IMG/VR virus record: IMGVR_UViG_3300042922_000286 | Coordinates: 64,001-124,689 of that record | Strand: one strand, 5' to 3' | DNA: 60,689 bases | Origin: a virus | Shown here: piece after piece, positions 33,615 through 41,658 of the stretch | Layout of the letters: every line of letters starts with the position of its first letter | Position numbering within the stretch: position 1 is the first letter of the stretch | The notes under the pieces: model-generated | Told to the model about the DNA's origin: nothing | Seen by the model: only the letters and a program-made list of their open reading frames with translations | Databases searched by the model: none | Program-made: the position numbers and the translations under genes

Positions 33615-34817
33615 ATGTGCGGATTATACGGAGTTATTCAATACGGTAAAGGTAATGCAAGCAAGGTCGCCAACGTGAAGGTACTGGTAGAGAAGTTGGC
33701 ACATGGGGCGGCTGTTCGGGGTACTCACGCTACGGGTATCGCCTACGTAAATACCAAGAAGGACATGGTTATCGACAAGGCACCTGAGGCGTCTTACCGA
33801 TTCAACGGTTACAACAAGATTCCTGCTGCCTCCCGTACGATTATGGGTCACACCCGCCACACTACGCAAGGCTCCGAGAAGAAAAATTACAACAACCATC
33901 CGTTCCTTGGCTTGGCGGGCAACAAACCGTTCGCCTTCGCCCATAACGGGGTGCTCGATAACGATAATGAACTTCAACGGACATGGAACCTGCCTGAAAC
34001 GAAGATCGAAACTGACTCCTTCGTAGGGGTGCAGTTGATCGAGAAGCAAGGCAAGCTGAACATGGAGTCGGTTAAATGGATGGCCGAGCAAGTTGAAGGC
34101 ATGTTCTGCTTCACCATCGTTGACCACAAGCAGCAGTTATGGGTTATCAAGAACGACTCGCCTATGAACATTGTTCATTTGAAGAGTATGGAAATGTACG
34201 TGTACGCTTCGACGGCGGACATTCTCCACGAAGCGCTGCTTGGTTTCACGCCGACACGCTCCTTAGTACTAGACATCCTGCGTGGTAGAAAACAAGCTGC
34301 CGACGAAATCGAGTACATCGAGCCTGTGGCGGGCGACATCCTGCTCTTTAAGCAAGACGGGACAATTGAGAAGGAGCGCTTCTCTCCGCAAGAGCGTTTC
34401 AGCAAGTACCAAAATCGCTGGCTGAAACAGCAAGCGAATGGCGGCGCGACAACAGTATCGAGCTTCGATTCTGACGACTGGTACTACAGTACCTCGGGAA
34501 ACTACAGTCGGGGGCATGGAACATATGGGACTAGATATAGTACCACCACATCCATTGCCTCCGTGACGACGCAGAACCGGGTTGCTGCTTTGACTGACGG
34601 CAGCACCAAGGAGGGGCAGAAAAGTAATAACGCCTCTTGGTACGGCGACTATCTCAAGGGATATGCACACTCCCTCGGTCACGCTGATGAAATCATTGAC
34701 CAACTTCGTGAAAAGGGCGCTCAGTTCGACGAAATAGAGGATGCTCTGTATATGAACGATCTCGAAACCCTCTGCACGACCTTTGAAGTACCTATGACGA
34801 ACACTATCGTGTTATAG
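33615..34817 (+). CDS. Class II glutamine amidotransferase (Ntn hydrolase)
   Basis: A 400-residue protein. It starts MCGLYGVIQYG, placing the nucleophile Cys at position 2 as in class II amidotransferases; RGTHATGIAY, GHTRHTTQGS, NNHPF and FAHNGVLDN follow, the usual glutamine-binding and oxyanion motifs. These domains hydrolyse glutamine and supply ammonia to a partner. The C-terminal part has a Ser/Tyr/Thr-rich linker (SSFDSDDWYYSTSGNYSRG) and a short helical end. Between two amidoligases, it probably feeds them ammonia or acts as an amidohydrolase on their products. Confidence 0.88.
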   Translation: MCGLYGVIQYGKGNASKVANVKVLVEKLAHGAAVRGTHATGIAYVNTKKDMVIDKAPEASYRFNGYNKIPAASRTIMGHTRHTTQGSEKKNYNNHPFLGLAGNKPFAFAHNGVLDNDNELQRTWNLPETKIETDSFVGVQLIEKQGKLNMESVKWMAEQVEGMFCFTIVDHKQQLWVIKNDSPMNIVHLKSMEMYVYASTADILHEALLGFTPTRSLVLDILRGRKQAADEIEYIEPVAGDILLFKQDGTIEKERFSPQERFSKYQNRWLKQQANGGATTVSSFDSDDWYYSTSGNYSRGHGTYGTRYSTTTSIASVTTQNRVAALTDGSTKEGQKSNNASWYGDYLKGYAHSLGHADEIIDQLREKGAQFDEIEDALYMNDLETLCTTFEVPMTNTIVL

Positions 34818-34820
34818 GTT

Positions 34821-34873
34821 GCTAGGGTGTCTGACCTTAACGGGTCAGGCACTCCCATGGAGCCTATAACTCC
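34821..34873 (+). promoter_or_regulatory. Pseudoknot leader RNA element, copy 1 (before second amidoligase)
   Basis: TAGG (34823-34826) can pair with CCTA (34863-34866), and GGAG (34859-34862) with CTCC (34870-34873), giving an H-type pseudoknot around a 10-bp hairpin (GTGTCTGACC with GGGTCAGGCAC). The element at 43991 has the same plan with compensatory changes in the hairpin. It precedes the start codon by 29 nt. It matches no riboswitch class I recognise. Confidence 0.65.
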
Positions 34874-34901
34874 GCTAATACCTTTGAGTAGGAGGCTGGC
34901 T

Positions 34902-36266
34902 ATGTGCCAAGAAAACGAACAACTTGACCTTGCTTCGGACGAAGAAGAGGTGGAGATGGTCGTGTGCGAAAGTTGCGGTGAAGACGTACCTGAAGAAGAC
35001 GCCAACGAGTGCGAGGGTGCTCACTACTGCGATTCCTGCCACGACGAAGTGACCGAAGAATGTGTAGGGTGCGATACTCTTTTCATTCGCGACAACATGC
35101 GTGCAGTGAATAATGACCATTTCTGTACATCCTGTCACGACGCTACCGTTGTTGAGTGCGAACAATGTGGCTGCGAACGTCATGAAAATGAGATGACCGT
35201 GGCAAGTAACGATGCGTATTTCTGCTCCACCTGCGCTAATCGGTGTGTGGTGGAATGTGATCGCTGTCATAACGATTTCCACGTAGATGACGTGCAAACC
35301 GATACTTCGAACAACACTATATGCAATACATGCTTTGAAAGGCACTGCTATCGTCGGTGCGCGGACTGCAATACCATATTACGTCCCCTCGATCAGAATT
35401 ATAGGGAACATACCGATGCCCACTACTGCGATGAATGTGACCCGGGCGAGCCCGCCATTATTTTGGATTACAGTCACAAGCCTTCACCTATCTTCCATAC
35501 CTTCGAGAACGACAGCGACCATGATCTGTTCCTTGGTGTGGAGATCGAAATGGACGGGGCAGGGTGCAACGTAGAGAACGCGGAGAAGCTTTACGAGATT
35601 GCTAACAAGCGCCAAGGCGAACACGATCACATCTACATCAAGCAAGACGGGTCGATTTGCCACGGATTCGAGGTAGTCTCCCATCCTTGCACTCTTCAAT
35701 ATCATATGGAGTGTTTCGCTTGGAAGGATGTACTGCGCGAGGCGGTTCAGATGGGGTACCGTTCCCATCAAGTTGATACTTGTGGTCTGCACGTCCACGT
35801 ATCACGCCAATTCTTCGGCAGTCCTGATGACGGTACGCAAGACTTGAATGTTATGAAGTTCTTATATTTCATCGAGAAGTTTTGGGAACAAATCAAGAAG
35901 TTTTCCCGCCGCACCAACGATCAAATAAGTTCTTGGGCCAATCGTTACGGGTTACGTGACGGTGAAACACCAGAGCAGCTACTCAACAAAGCGAAGAACG
36001 ATCGGGCGCGATACCGGGCAGTTAACCTCACGGTATCCAAGACTGTTGAAGTTCGCATCTTCCGCGGCACATTGAAGTACAACACCTTCATAGCAACCAT
36101 TCAATTTGTTGCCCTGCTTGCTAGATTTAGTAAGCAATGCGCGGTTGATGACGTTATGGCGGTCACATGGGAACAGTTGGTTGCCGCGGGTTCGGAGTTC
36201 ACTGAGCTTCAAACATACCTGCAAGAGCGCGGATTAGGAGGGTTGGCAAATGGCAACGAGGGTTAA
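34902..36266 (+). CDS. Amidoligase 2 fused to a LIM-like zinc-finger array
   Basis: A 454-residue protein starting at the ATG after GTAGGAGGC. Residues about 20-185 hold five tandem units, each with CxxC near the start and CxxC near the end (CESC-CDSC, CVGC-CTSC, CEQC-CSTC, CDRC-CNTC, CADC-CDEC), like a LIM or treble-clef array. The catalytic part has GVEIEMDGAG, CGLHVHVSRQFFG and RYRAVNL with TVEVRIFRGTLK. It is close to amidoligase 1 but with a much longer finger region, which may bind a protein substrate. The longer frame upstream is leader. Confidence 0.8.
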   Translation: MCQENEQLDLASDEEEVEMVVCESCGEDVPEEDANECEGAHYCDSCHDEVTEECVGCDTLFIRDNMRAVNNDHFCTSCHDATVVECEQCGCERHENEMTVASNDAYFCSTCANRCVVECDRCHNDFHVDDVQTDTSNNTICNTCFERHCYRRCADCNTILRPLDQNYREHTDAHYCDECDPGEPAIILDYSHKPSPIFHTFENDSDHDLFLGVEIEMDGAGCNVENAEKLYEIANKRQGEHDHIYIKQDGSICHGFEVVSHPCTLQYHMECFAWKDVLREAVQMGYRSHQVDTCGLHVHVSRQFFGSPDDGTQDLNVMKFLYFIEKFWEQIKKFSRRTNDQISSWANRYGLRDGETPEQLLNKAKNDRARYRAVNLTVSKTVEVRIFRGTLKYNTFIATIQFVALLARFSKQCAVDDVMAVTWEQLVAAGSEFTELQTYLQERGLGGLANGNEG

Positions 36267-36621
36267 CATGAGGAACGTAATTATTGACAATATCCTATGT
36301 CTTAACAAGTGGAAAGTCGTTGACGATTATTGGTTCCGAACGGAGGATAAGTCACTCATTCAGTCTGTTGCTGGCAGAATGCACGAAACGGACTTCACAA
36401 TATGCAAAGGTACTGTATTCCACGCTCGCAAGAACTTCAAAATCTCTTTACCAGACTATTACTATGATCGGGGAGAGGAAGCCCTACTGCTAGGCGATGT
36501 TGCGCGGGTGTCTCTAAAGAACGTCTGTCAAGCAAGGGTGTTTGTAACACAAAGTGAATGGGTCATGTTTAACCTGTACTTCGGTAATAACGTGTCGGTG
36601 TCAATGATATTCGAACCATAA
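36250..36621 (+). CDS. Hypothetical protein (123 aa)
   Basis: Overlaps the amidoligase gene by 17 nt and has TTAGGAGGGTTGGCAA before the ATG, so coupling is likely. It is beta-rich with many aromatic residues (KVVDDYWFRTEDKS, SLPDYYYDRGEEALLLGD). Function unknown. Confidence 0.6.
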   Translation: MATRVNMRNVIIDNILCLNKWKVVDDYWFRTEDKSLIQSVAGRMHETDFTICKGTVFHARKNFKISLPDYYYDRGEEALLLGDVARVSLKNVCQARVFVTQSEWVMFNLYFGNNVSVSMIFEP

Positions 36622-36634
36622 GGAGTGGGTGCGT

Positions 36635-37063
36635 GTGAGCAAGGTTGAAATACTGACGACGCAAGAGACGGAGGAATCGATTTCACTTGGCTGGATCGTT
36701 GAAAACTTGGGTTTTGATATCCAGCCCACAGCTAGGGTTGAGCAATTTAATGGTACAGATATTGTGTATTCTTTACATGCTCCCGATGAGGCCATGGAGG
36801 TGATTTACACGCTTCACGAAATGGCTTTTGAATACGGGGGAGCTGTTACAGGGTTCTTCTTTCACCCACTCAAACGATTCGAATGCGATGTGAATCATAT
36901 TGATTTCTTACAGCATAACACTATCGAATTCATGAGGGATCAAGTAATAGTTTGTCTCAACCTTATGGAAAGTTGCCACTTCTACATAAGTAGTGACGGC
37001 ACTGTACGTGTTGAAGTCAAATATAGGGACTCCCTGTACGTGGTAATGGATTGGCAGGTATAG
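36635..37063 (+). CDS. Hypothetical protein (142 aa)
   Basis: The GTG at 36635 is about 9 nt after AAGGAG; a GTG two codons upstream is too close. The product is alternating beta/alpha with AMEVIYTLHEMAFEYGG in the middle. No family recognised. Confidence 0.55.
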   Translation: MSKVEILTTQETEESISLGWIVENLGFDIQPTARVEQFNGTDIVYSLHAPDEAMEVIYTLHEMAFEYGGAVTGFFFHPLKRFECDVNHIDFLQHNTIEFMRDQVIVCLNLMESCHFYISSDGTVRVEVKYRDSLYVVMDWQV

Positions 37064-37096
37064 TACGTCAAAATTTAATCTTACGAGGTGACTACG

Positions 37097-37453
37097 ATGC
37101 AAGAATTAGCAATCAAATGGCTGGATGCTCAGGTAAGTACCGTAAACGCAACTATATCCCAACTTGGGCAGTACAAGGAGCGCAATGGCCTGAGCAAGAT
37201 CAGTAATCTTCCTATTACAAACATTTTGATGTTCCCGCGCACCCGCACCGAACGCCGCTTTATTGTGCCTTTCATGGAGAAGGAAGATGGGACACCTTAC
37301 TATCTGACGCCGCAGGAGGCGCAGGACTTCGTGGAAATTGTCCTTTCCAAGCTGAATGAGACTTACACGACGCAAGGTGAGTTTTCGATTCGACGTAATC
37401 AGGAGTTCGCTATTTTTATCAAATTTACGGAGCGCCCCCATGGAGGTGACTAA
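37097..37453 (+). CDS. Hypothetical protein (118 aa)
   Basis: Begins at the ATG after CGAGGTGACTACG. The N-terminal helix (MQELAIKWLDAQVSTVNATI) is followed by an Arg-rich strand region (RTRTERRFIVPF). It lies directly before the three tandem paralogs. Function unknown. Confidence 0.55.
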   Translation: MQELAIKWLDAQVSTVNATISQLGQYKERNGLSKISNLPITNILMFPRTRTERRFIVPFMEKEDGTPYYLTPQEAQDFVEIVLSKLNETYTTQGEFSIRRNQEFAIFIKFTERPHGGD

Positions 37454-37456
37454 GGT

Positions 37457-38071
37457 ATGTCAATAGTACCCGGTTTAAGAGTTCGAGTCCGCACCGATCT
37501 TCGTTATGGGGAAACCAACCATGAGGGGGTCCCTTATGGGGTGAATGTCGCGGACGAAATGATTACCGATTTTGCGGGCAGGTACGTTACTGTTGTATCG
37601 CGGCTGGAGAGGGAATCACAGGGTCAGCAGTTATTTCGCATCAAAGAAGACCGTGGTGTATATACGTGGTCAACGCTCATGGTCGATGACGGTACTGCCC
37701 CTCCCGCCTTAATAATAAGTGAACCGCCAAGAGTCAGTCCTGACTTTCTTGAGAAAGTGTACAGGGACACGAATGTTGTACCTATACAACAGGCATATTT
37801 TGATGAAGTAGGCGGACGTCAAGGGGCTGACGGTCTGTCAGCAATCATGCTTGCGTTCGGGTTCACTAAAGACGACAGGCATGAAACATTTACAAAAATG
37901 TTCTGGACTCAGAATTATATTGAAGGCTTTATTAGTGGTTGGGATTCCCCGCCGCCAAGCGAAGAAGAAGCCGAAGAACGTATGGAGGGAAGAACGCCTG
38001 ACTACAAATCAGGGTATTACGATGCATGGAAGTCCATCGAGCACCTGAGACAGGTCGGGCTTCTCCAATAG
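37457..38071 (+). CDS. Tandem paralog 1: beta-barrel plus helical domain protein (204 aa)
   Basis: The first of three adjacent related proteins. The N-terminal domain (GLRVRVRTDLRYGE, FAGRYVTVVSRLE, FRIKEDRGVYTWS) looks like an SH3/KOW-type barrel; the C-terminal domain ends with GFISGWDSPP and DYKSGYYDAW. The same order of elements occurs in the next two genes. Spacing is 3-12 nt throughout. Function unknown; such barrels often bind nucleic acid or proteins. Confidence 0.65.
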   Translation: MSIVPGLRVRVRTDLRYGETNHEGVPYGVNVADEMITDFAGRYVTVVSRLERESQGQQLFRIKEDRGVYTWSTLMVDDGTAPPALIISEPPRVSPDFLEKVYRDTNVVPIQQAYFDEVGGRQGADGLSAIMLAFGFTKDDRHETFTKMFWTQNYIEGFISGWDSPPPSEEEAEERMEGRTPDYKSGYYDAWKSIEHLRQVGLLQ

Positions 38072-38083
38072 GGGTGATTTACA

Positions 38084-38731
38084 ATGAGGTCTGAAATGAA
38101 ACATATGCCTATCAATCCTATCTTTCAGGTAGGGGATGTTGCGGTAATGTCCTCCAAGCTGCGGTATGGTGAGATGTATGGCGAAGTGATCTGTACGACT
38201 AGCTTATTTACCCGATTCGCGGGTAGAGAGATAAGAATTAAAGAAGTAAGGAAAGGGATGTTTGACGAATTTGTGTATTATGTAGCCAAGCTACCTCCCG
38301 CCGCTGTAGGCGATGTAGTGCGAGAAGCCCTTATTGCAGAATCAATGCTTTTAGGTACACGTAAGAAGGTTTTTCAGAACAGAATAGAACCTGATTTCGT
38401 TATTAAATGCTACGAGCAGTTAGGTTTATATAGCGTTTGTTCTGGTCAATTCTTCAGTTCAGCCGGGGCTGCTGATCCGTTGGGTGCCATCTACTTAGCT
38501 TTTGGCGGCGAAGATCGGAATGCCGAGTCTGTGAAGTCAACTCTCGTTAAGCTGTACGATAAGGACTACCTGCGCGGATTTACTGTCGGATTCGACAGAC
38601 GTGGGTCTAATTACGCACCGACTGGGTACTATTGGGACGGTCACAGTGATGGCTCTGCTGTTCGTTACGCTATTGAATCATGGGCCGCTAGAAGGGCACC
38701 GCGTCCGCGCGTACTAGGTCAAGGAGGGTAG
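38084..38731 (+). CDS. Tandem paralog 2 (215 aa)
   Basis: Shares with its neighbours the FQVGDVAVM and KLRYGEMYGE opening, the FAGREIRIKEV strand and the C-terminal DYLRGFTVGFDRRG and GYYWDGHSDG block. The N-terminus has two possible ATG starts; the first is listed. Function unknown. Confidence 0.65.
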   Translation: MRSEMKHMPINPIFQVGDVAVMSSKLRYGEMYGEVICTTSLFTRFAGREIRIKEVRKGMFDEFVYYVAKLPPAAVGDVVREALIAESMLLGTRKKVFQNRIEPDFVIKCYEQLGLYSVCSGQFFSSAGAADPLGAIYLAFGGEDRNAESVKSTLVKLYDKDYLRGFTVGFDRRGSNYAPTGYYWDGHSDGSAVRYAIESWAARRAPRPRVLGQGG

Positions 38732-38737
38732 AGGGCA

Positions 38738-39355
38738 ATGTACAATATAGGCGACTGTGTGGTAATCGACCTTAACTTAGGAGTACAACAGAGGTCGGAG
38801 ATTCGTCAATACAATCACTTCTATGATTCAGATATGCAGCTTTACCGTGGGTTAACGGCGACCATTCAAGACAGAATGGTGCTGCCAAACAATACTTACT
38901 ACCGGATTGATGTTGACCGTGGGGAGTACAAATGGACGGCAGAGAGCTTTACCCCCGCCCGCTTGCAGCACCCGCCTGTCGCGCACAGTACTCTTCGACT
39001 TACTATTGATGAGGTCGTCTTGTACATCGAGCGCACAGGTCTTGTTCCTGTGATTACTTATGATCCTTATGTTTTTATAGACAATGATAAAGTAGGAGCA
39101 AACCTTGTGGGACTGGTTGATTGCGCGGCCATGGGCGGTGACCCTCATCGTTTTTTCCAAGAGCACTATGACCCGAGGCGAAGTTTGCATCTTTTCTATT
39201 CTTCCTACTACGTTATTGGCTTAAACGAAGGATTTCAGGAAGACAGAGGAACCTACCGGGGCAACGAGGAAAGGAATTTAGGAAGGCAAGACGGTTCTGC
39301 CATACGGCGGCACCTTATCAATACAAACCTTATGGAAAGAAGGGATTGGTTCTAA
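38738..39355 (+). CDS. Tandem paralog 3 (205 aa)
   Basis: The most divergent of the three. It keeps the YRIDVDRGEYKW strand pair, the YYVIGLNEGFQEDRG segment matching GFISGWD and GFTVGFD of the others, and a helical end. The stop overlaps the next start (TAATG). Function unknown. Confidence 0.6.
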   Translation: MYNIGDCVVIDLNLGVQQRSEIRQYNHFYDSDMQLYRGLTATIQDRMVLPNNTYYRIDVDRGEYKWTAESFTPARLQHPPVAHSTLRLTIDEVVLYIERTGLVPVITYDPYVFIDNDKVGANLVGLVDCAAMGGDPHRFFQEHYDPRRSLHLFYSSYYVIGLNEGFQEDRGTYRGNEERNLGRQDGSAIRRHLINTNLMERRDWF

Positions 39356-39627
39356 TGCCTAGAGAAATTCGTAATGAGATCAAGCGTGACATGGCCAACA
39401 AGCTCCTGATGCGCGTAATGAACAACTTGGATTCCATCCTTAATTCCGACATTGCGGCCAAGTCTGAGTATCAAGGCATCAATGATTATGGCCTGATGAA
39501 GGCAGCATTCGCGGTTACAGTACGTGAACCTGACTTCATGCCGCGACACAGCGCTACACAGCAGTTTGTTGACGAGTTGTTGGCCACTAGAACTGCCGCG
39601 GAACTCGAACATGCAGTGGAGGAATAA
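39355..39627 (+). CDS. Small helical protein (90 aa)
   Basis: Starts at the ATG overlapping the previous stop. The product is helical and charged (IRNEIKRDMANKLLMRVMNN) with a short Phe/Met-rich middle. Function unknown. Confidence 0.55.
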   Translation: MPREIRNEIKRDMANKLLMRVMNNLDSILNSDIAAKSEYQGINDYGLMKAAFAVTVREPDFMPRHSATQQFVDELLATRTAAELEHAVEE

Positions 39628-39633
39628 CACCAA

Positions 39634-39665
39634 ACCAAGCCTGTCGCCCTTGCGGCGGGCTTGGT
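39634..39665 (+). promoter_or_regulatory. Strong hairpin (ACCAAGCC/GGCTTGGT) before DnaD-like gene
   Basis: An 8-bp perfect outer stem continues into a GC-rich inner stem. There is no T-run, and the GGAGGTAGG site of the next gene follows. It may act in mRNA processing or protect the downstream transcript. Confidence 0.6.
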
Positions 39666-39683
39666 AACCAATGGAGGTAGGTT

Positions 39684-40670
39684 ATGAAAGTCACGATCAC
39701 CAAGACCGAACTGAACAAGTGGCAACTCAGCACATATAAGACAGTGAAGGTGGTTGACGCGGTTTTTGTAACAGGGGCTTGGCTCACCGAGATTCGCAAT
39801 AAGGTAGTAAAATGGATCGTCCCCGACCATACCCATGTTAACGAAATCAATGGTGCCTGCGCTTTGCCCGCCATCGAGCAGCTAGACACTCATTTCGATG
39901 GGGACGTATTAAATTCTGAGATCGCAGGTTATCCTGTCCTTTTTACAGAAAACGGTGTATTTACATCAAAAGGAGGCATATCGCAAATGGGCAGCAGCTT
40001 CGAATCAGCTATGGCGGCGAAAGGTATAACTAAGGAAGACTTAACATCAAGAGCCTCCGACGCCCCTGCAATCGCATCTACATCAGTTACACAAGTGGTC
40101 AACGACTCTAAGTCTCTGGTACAATCAAATACAAAGAAGCAAATGCAGTCATTGCAGGAGTTCTATTTCGAGAAGTACGGGGAGCCTAAAAACGATATTG
40201 AGGCTGTCCGACTGCTCGGGACGGCATACAAGGAATTGATCGGCAACCTTTCATCGGACACTCAAGAAGGCATCGCTGAATATTACCGAATTATAGCGAA
40301 CCGGGGTCTGCCTGCTTTTCACTGGATGGTTGAATCTTTTCATGTGGTATCCAAAAAGGCGGGGGACAAGAAGACGTTTAACTATGTGGTTGGTATGCTG
40401 CGGTCATGGTTGAAGAATGGCTTTGGGCACATCCCCTCCACCGAGGAAGACGATGTAGTGCGCTTCATGCAAGAGGTCATTGGCTGCGAACTATCCGTCG
40501 AAGCCCGCCAAGTCGTACAGACCCTCTTAGGATTGTATGGGGCAACGAAAACATCCTTCATGCTCAATGGTTTGAAAGACGTGGACTATTCCTATTTCAT
40601 GGCACTATCGCTGAGAGACTTATTAGCTAATAAGTTCGGTGAGATTAACCCTTTGGCAAAGGCTGAATAA
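39684..40670 (+). CDS. DnaD-like replication-associated protein
   Basis: A 328-residue protein. The C-terminal part holds a helical stretch with KKTFNYVVGMLRSWLKNG, the spacing of the DnaD C-terminal (DnaB2-type) domain that binds DNA during primosome loading in Firmicutes. The N-terminal 90 residues are a separate beta-rich domain with a short basic start, and a linker rich in Ser and Ala joins them. It may help replication restart or recruit the host helicase. The DnaD assignment is based on the motif only. Confidence 0.5.
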   Translation: MKVTITKTELNKWQLSTYKTVKVVDAVFVTGAWLTEIRNKVVKWIVPDHTHVNEINGACALPAIEQLDTHFDGDVLNSEIAGYPVLFTENGVFTSKGGISQMGSSFESAMAAKGITKEDLTSRASDAPAIASTSVTQVVNDSKSLVQSNTKKQMQSLQEFYFEKYGEPKNDIEAVRLLGTAYKELIGNLSSDTQEGIAEYYRIIANRGLPAFHWMVESFHVVSKKAGDKKTFNYVVGMLRSWLKNGFGHIPSTEEDDVVRFMQEVIGCELSVEARQVVQTLLGLYGATKTSFMLNGLKDVDYSYFMALSLRDLLANKFGEINPLAKAE

Positions 40671-40692
40671 AGTGTTGAGTTTCATTTAGAAC
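40668..40692 (+). repeat. Cassette-flanking repeat, left type (copy C)
   Basis: TAAAGTGTTGAGTTTCATTT begins at the stop codon of the DnaD-like gene and resembles copy A at 26984. Confidence 0.55.
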
Positions 40693-40704
40693 GGAGAGAT
40701 AAAA

Positions 40705-41103
40705 ATGGATGACAAACTTATTCAAAAGCTAGAAGGAATGATTGAAGCCGAAAAAGCTGTCGATACTGGTCATCACACATCCTATGACGATCATGGAAAC
40801 TATTATGAGGAAGGGTGGAAACAGGGTAGGCTTGAAGTCCTCCAAGAACTTTTCGATCATTTGAGTTCAGATGTTGTATCTACTGTAAAACAACAACTAC
40901 TGGATGCAGGAATGAAAGAGGATGAATTTAATACACAGACTGCCGACTTGCATGTGCCAGTTACACCTATTTCAGAAAAATGGCTTAAAACGTACAAACA
41001 CAAAGATTATGTTAATTACTATTGGTCTAATGTAGATAGACGCGGGTGGTACAAAATACCATTTGCTAATATGGGCGATTATATAAAAAGTAAGTTTCAA
41101 TAA
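40705..41103 (+). CDS. AT-rich hypothetical gene (132 aa) flanked by repeats
   Basis: A 132-residue protein after ACGGAGAGATAAAA. Helical start (KLIQKLEGMIEAEKAVDTG), then ending in a Tyr/Trp-rich stretch (YVNYYWSNVDRRGWYK). Base use is clearly more AT-rich than its neighbours. Left- and right-type repeats flank it exactly as for the gene at 27019, so it may have entered as a cassette. Function unknown. Confidence 0.65.
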   Translation: MDDKLIQKLEGMIEAEKAVDTGHHTSYDDHGNYYEEGWKQGRLEVLQELFDHLSSDVVSTVKQQLLDAGMKEDEFNTQTADLHVPVTPISEKWLKTYKHKDYVNYYWSNVDRRGWYKIPFANMGDYIKSKFQ

Positions 41104-41121
41104 AATATGACATCAATTTAG
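41100..41121 (+). repeat. Cassette-flanking repeat, right type (copy D)
   Basis: AATAAAATATGACATCAATT spans the stop codon; it is almost identical to copy B at 27250. Confidence 0.7.
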
Positions 41122-41136
41122 AGTGGAGGTATGGCA

Positions 41137-41457
41137 ATGGACATAAACGAGTTAGGGAAACTGATGATTGAACATGGTTTAGTGATACGAGCAATACCGC
41201 ATGAAAAAACTGCGATATATGAAGCGTACCACAAAGACAAGTACCCTGACGGCGTTGTGTGCTATATGGAAAGTTTTAAGCGCAACATGCTTAAAGTTAC
41301 TACCAAGAACAGTCAGGGCGGCAAGTTTATTATCGAAAAAGTAAGCAGTCAGGGTTCGATGATAAGATGGGGCAAAGGTACTGTTTTCTATGGCACCATT
41401 GAGGAAGCTGTTGAGTCTATTATCAATAGAAAGGAGCGCGGCCATGAGAATCACTGA
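41137..41457 (+). CDS. Hypothetical protein (106 aa)
   Basis: The ATG at 41137 is 7 nt after GTGGAGGT. An alpha/beta protein with KDKYPDGVVCYMESFKRNML in the middle. It overlaps the next gene by 14 nt. Function unknown. Confidence 0.55.
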   Translation: MDINELGKLMIEHGLVIRAIPHEKTAIYEAYHKDKYPDGVVCYMESFKRNMLKVTTKNSQGGKFIIEKVSSQGSMIRWGKGTVFYGTIEEAVESIINRKERGHENH

Positions 41458-41644
41458 GTATACGCAACCGGGAGCTACCCGGTACGAGGTAGTGCTTTTA
41501 TTTTTTGGCAGGGACTCAGTGACCTACCCGTTCCAGCAGCCGCCGTCCGATGAACTGGTCAAGGAATTGGTTAAGAGCCAGTACGCGAAGGGCGCTCAAG
41601 TCGTTAAATACGAAGAAAGCACGAAATACTACAGCGAATATTAG
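41444..41644 (+). CDS. Small hypothetical protein (66 aa)
   Basis: Starts at the ATG after AAAGGAGCGCGGCC, inside the end of the previous gene. Beta-alpha-beta layout (YEVVLLFFGRDSVTYPFQ). Function unknown. Confidence 0.55.
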   Translation: MRITEYTQPGATRYEVVLLFFGRDSVTYPFQQPPSDELVKELVKSQYAKGAQVVKYEESTKYYSEY

Positions 41645-41658
41645 GAAGGGGTATCCAA

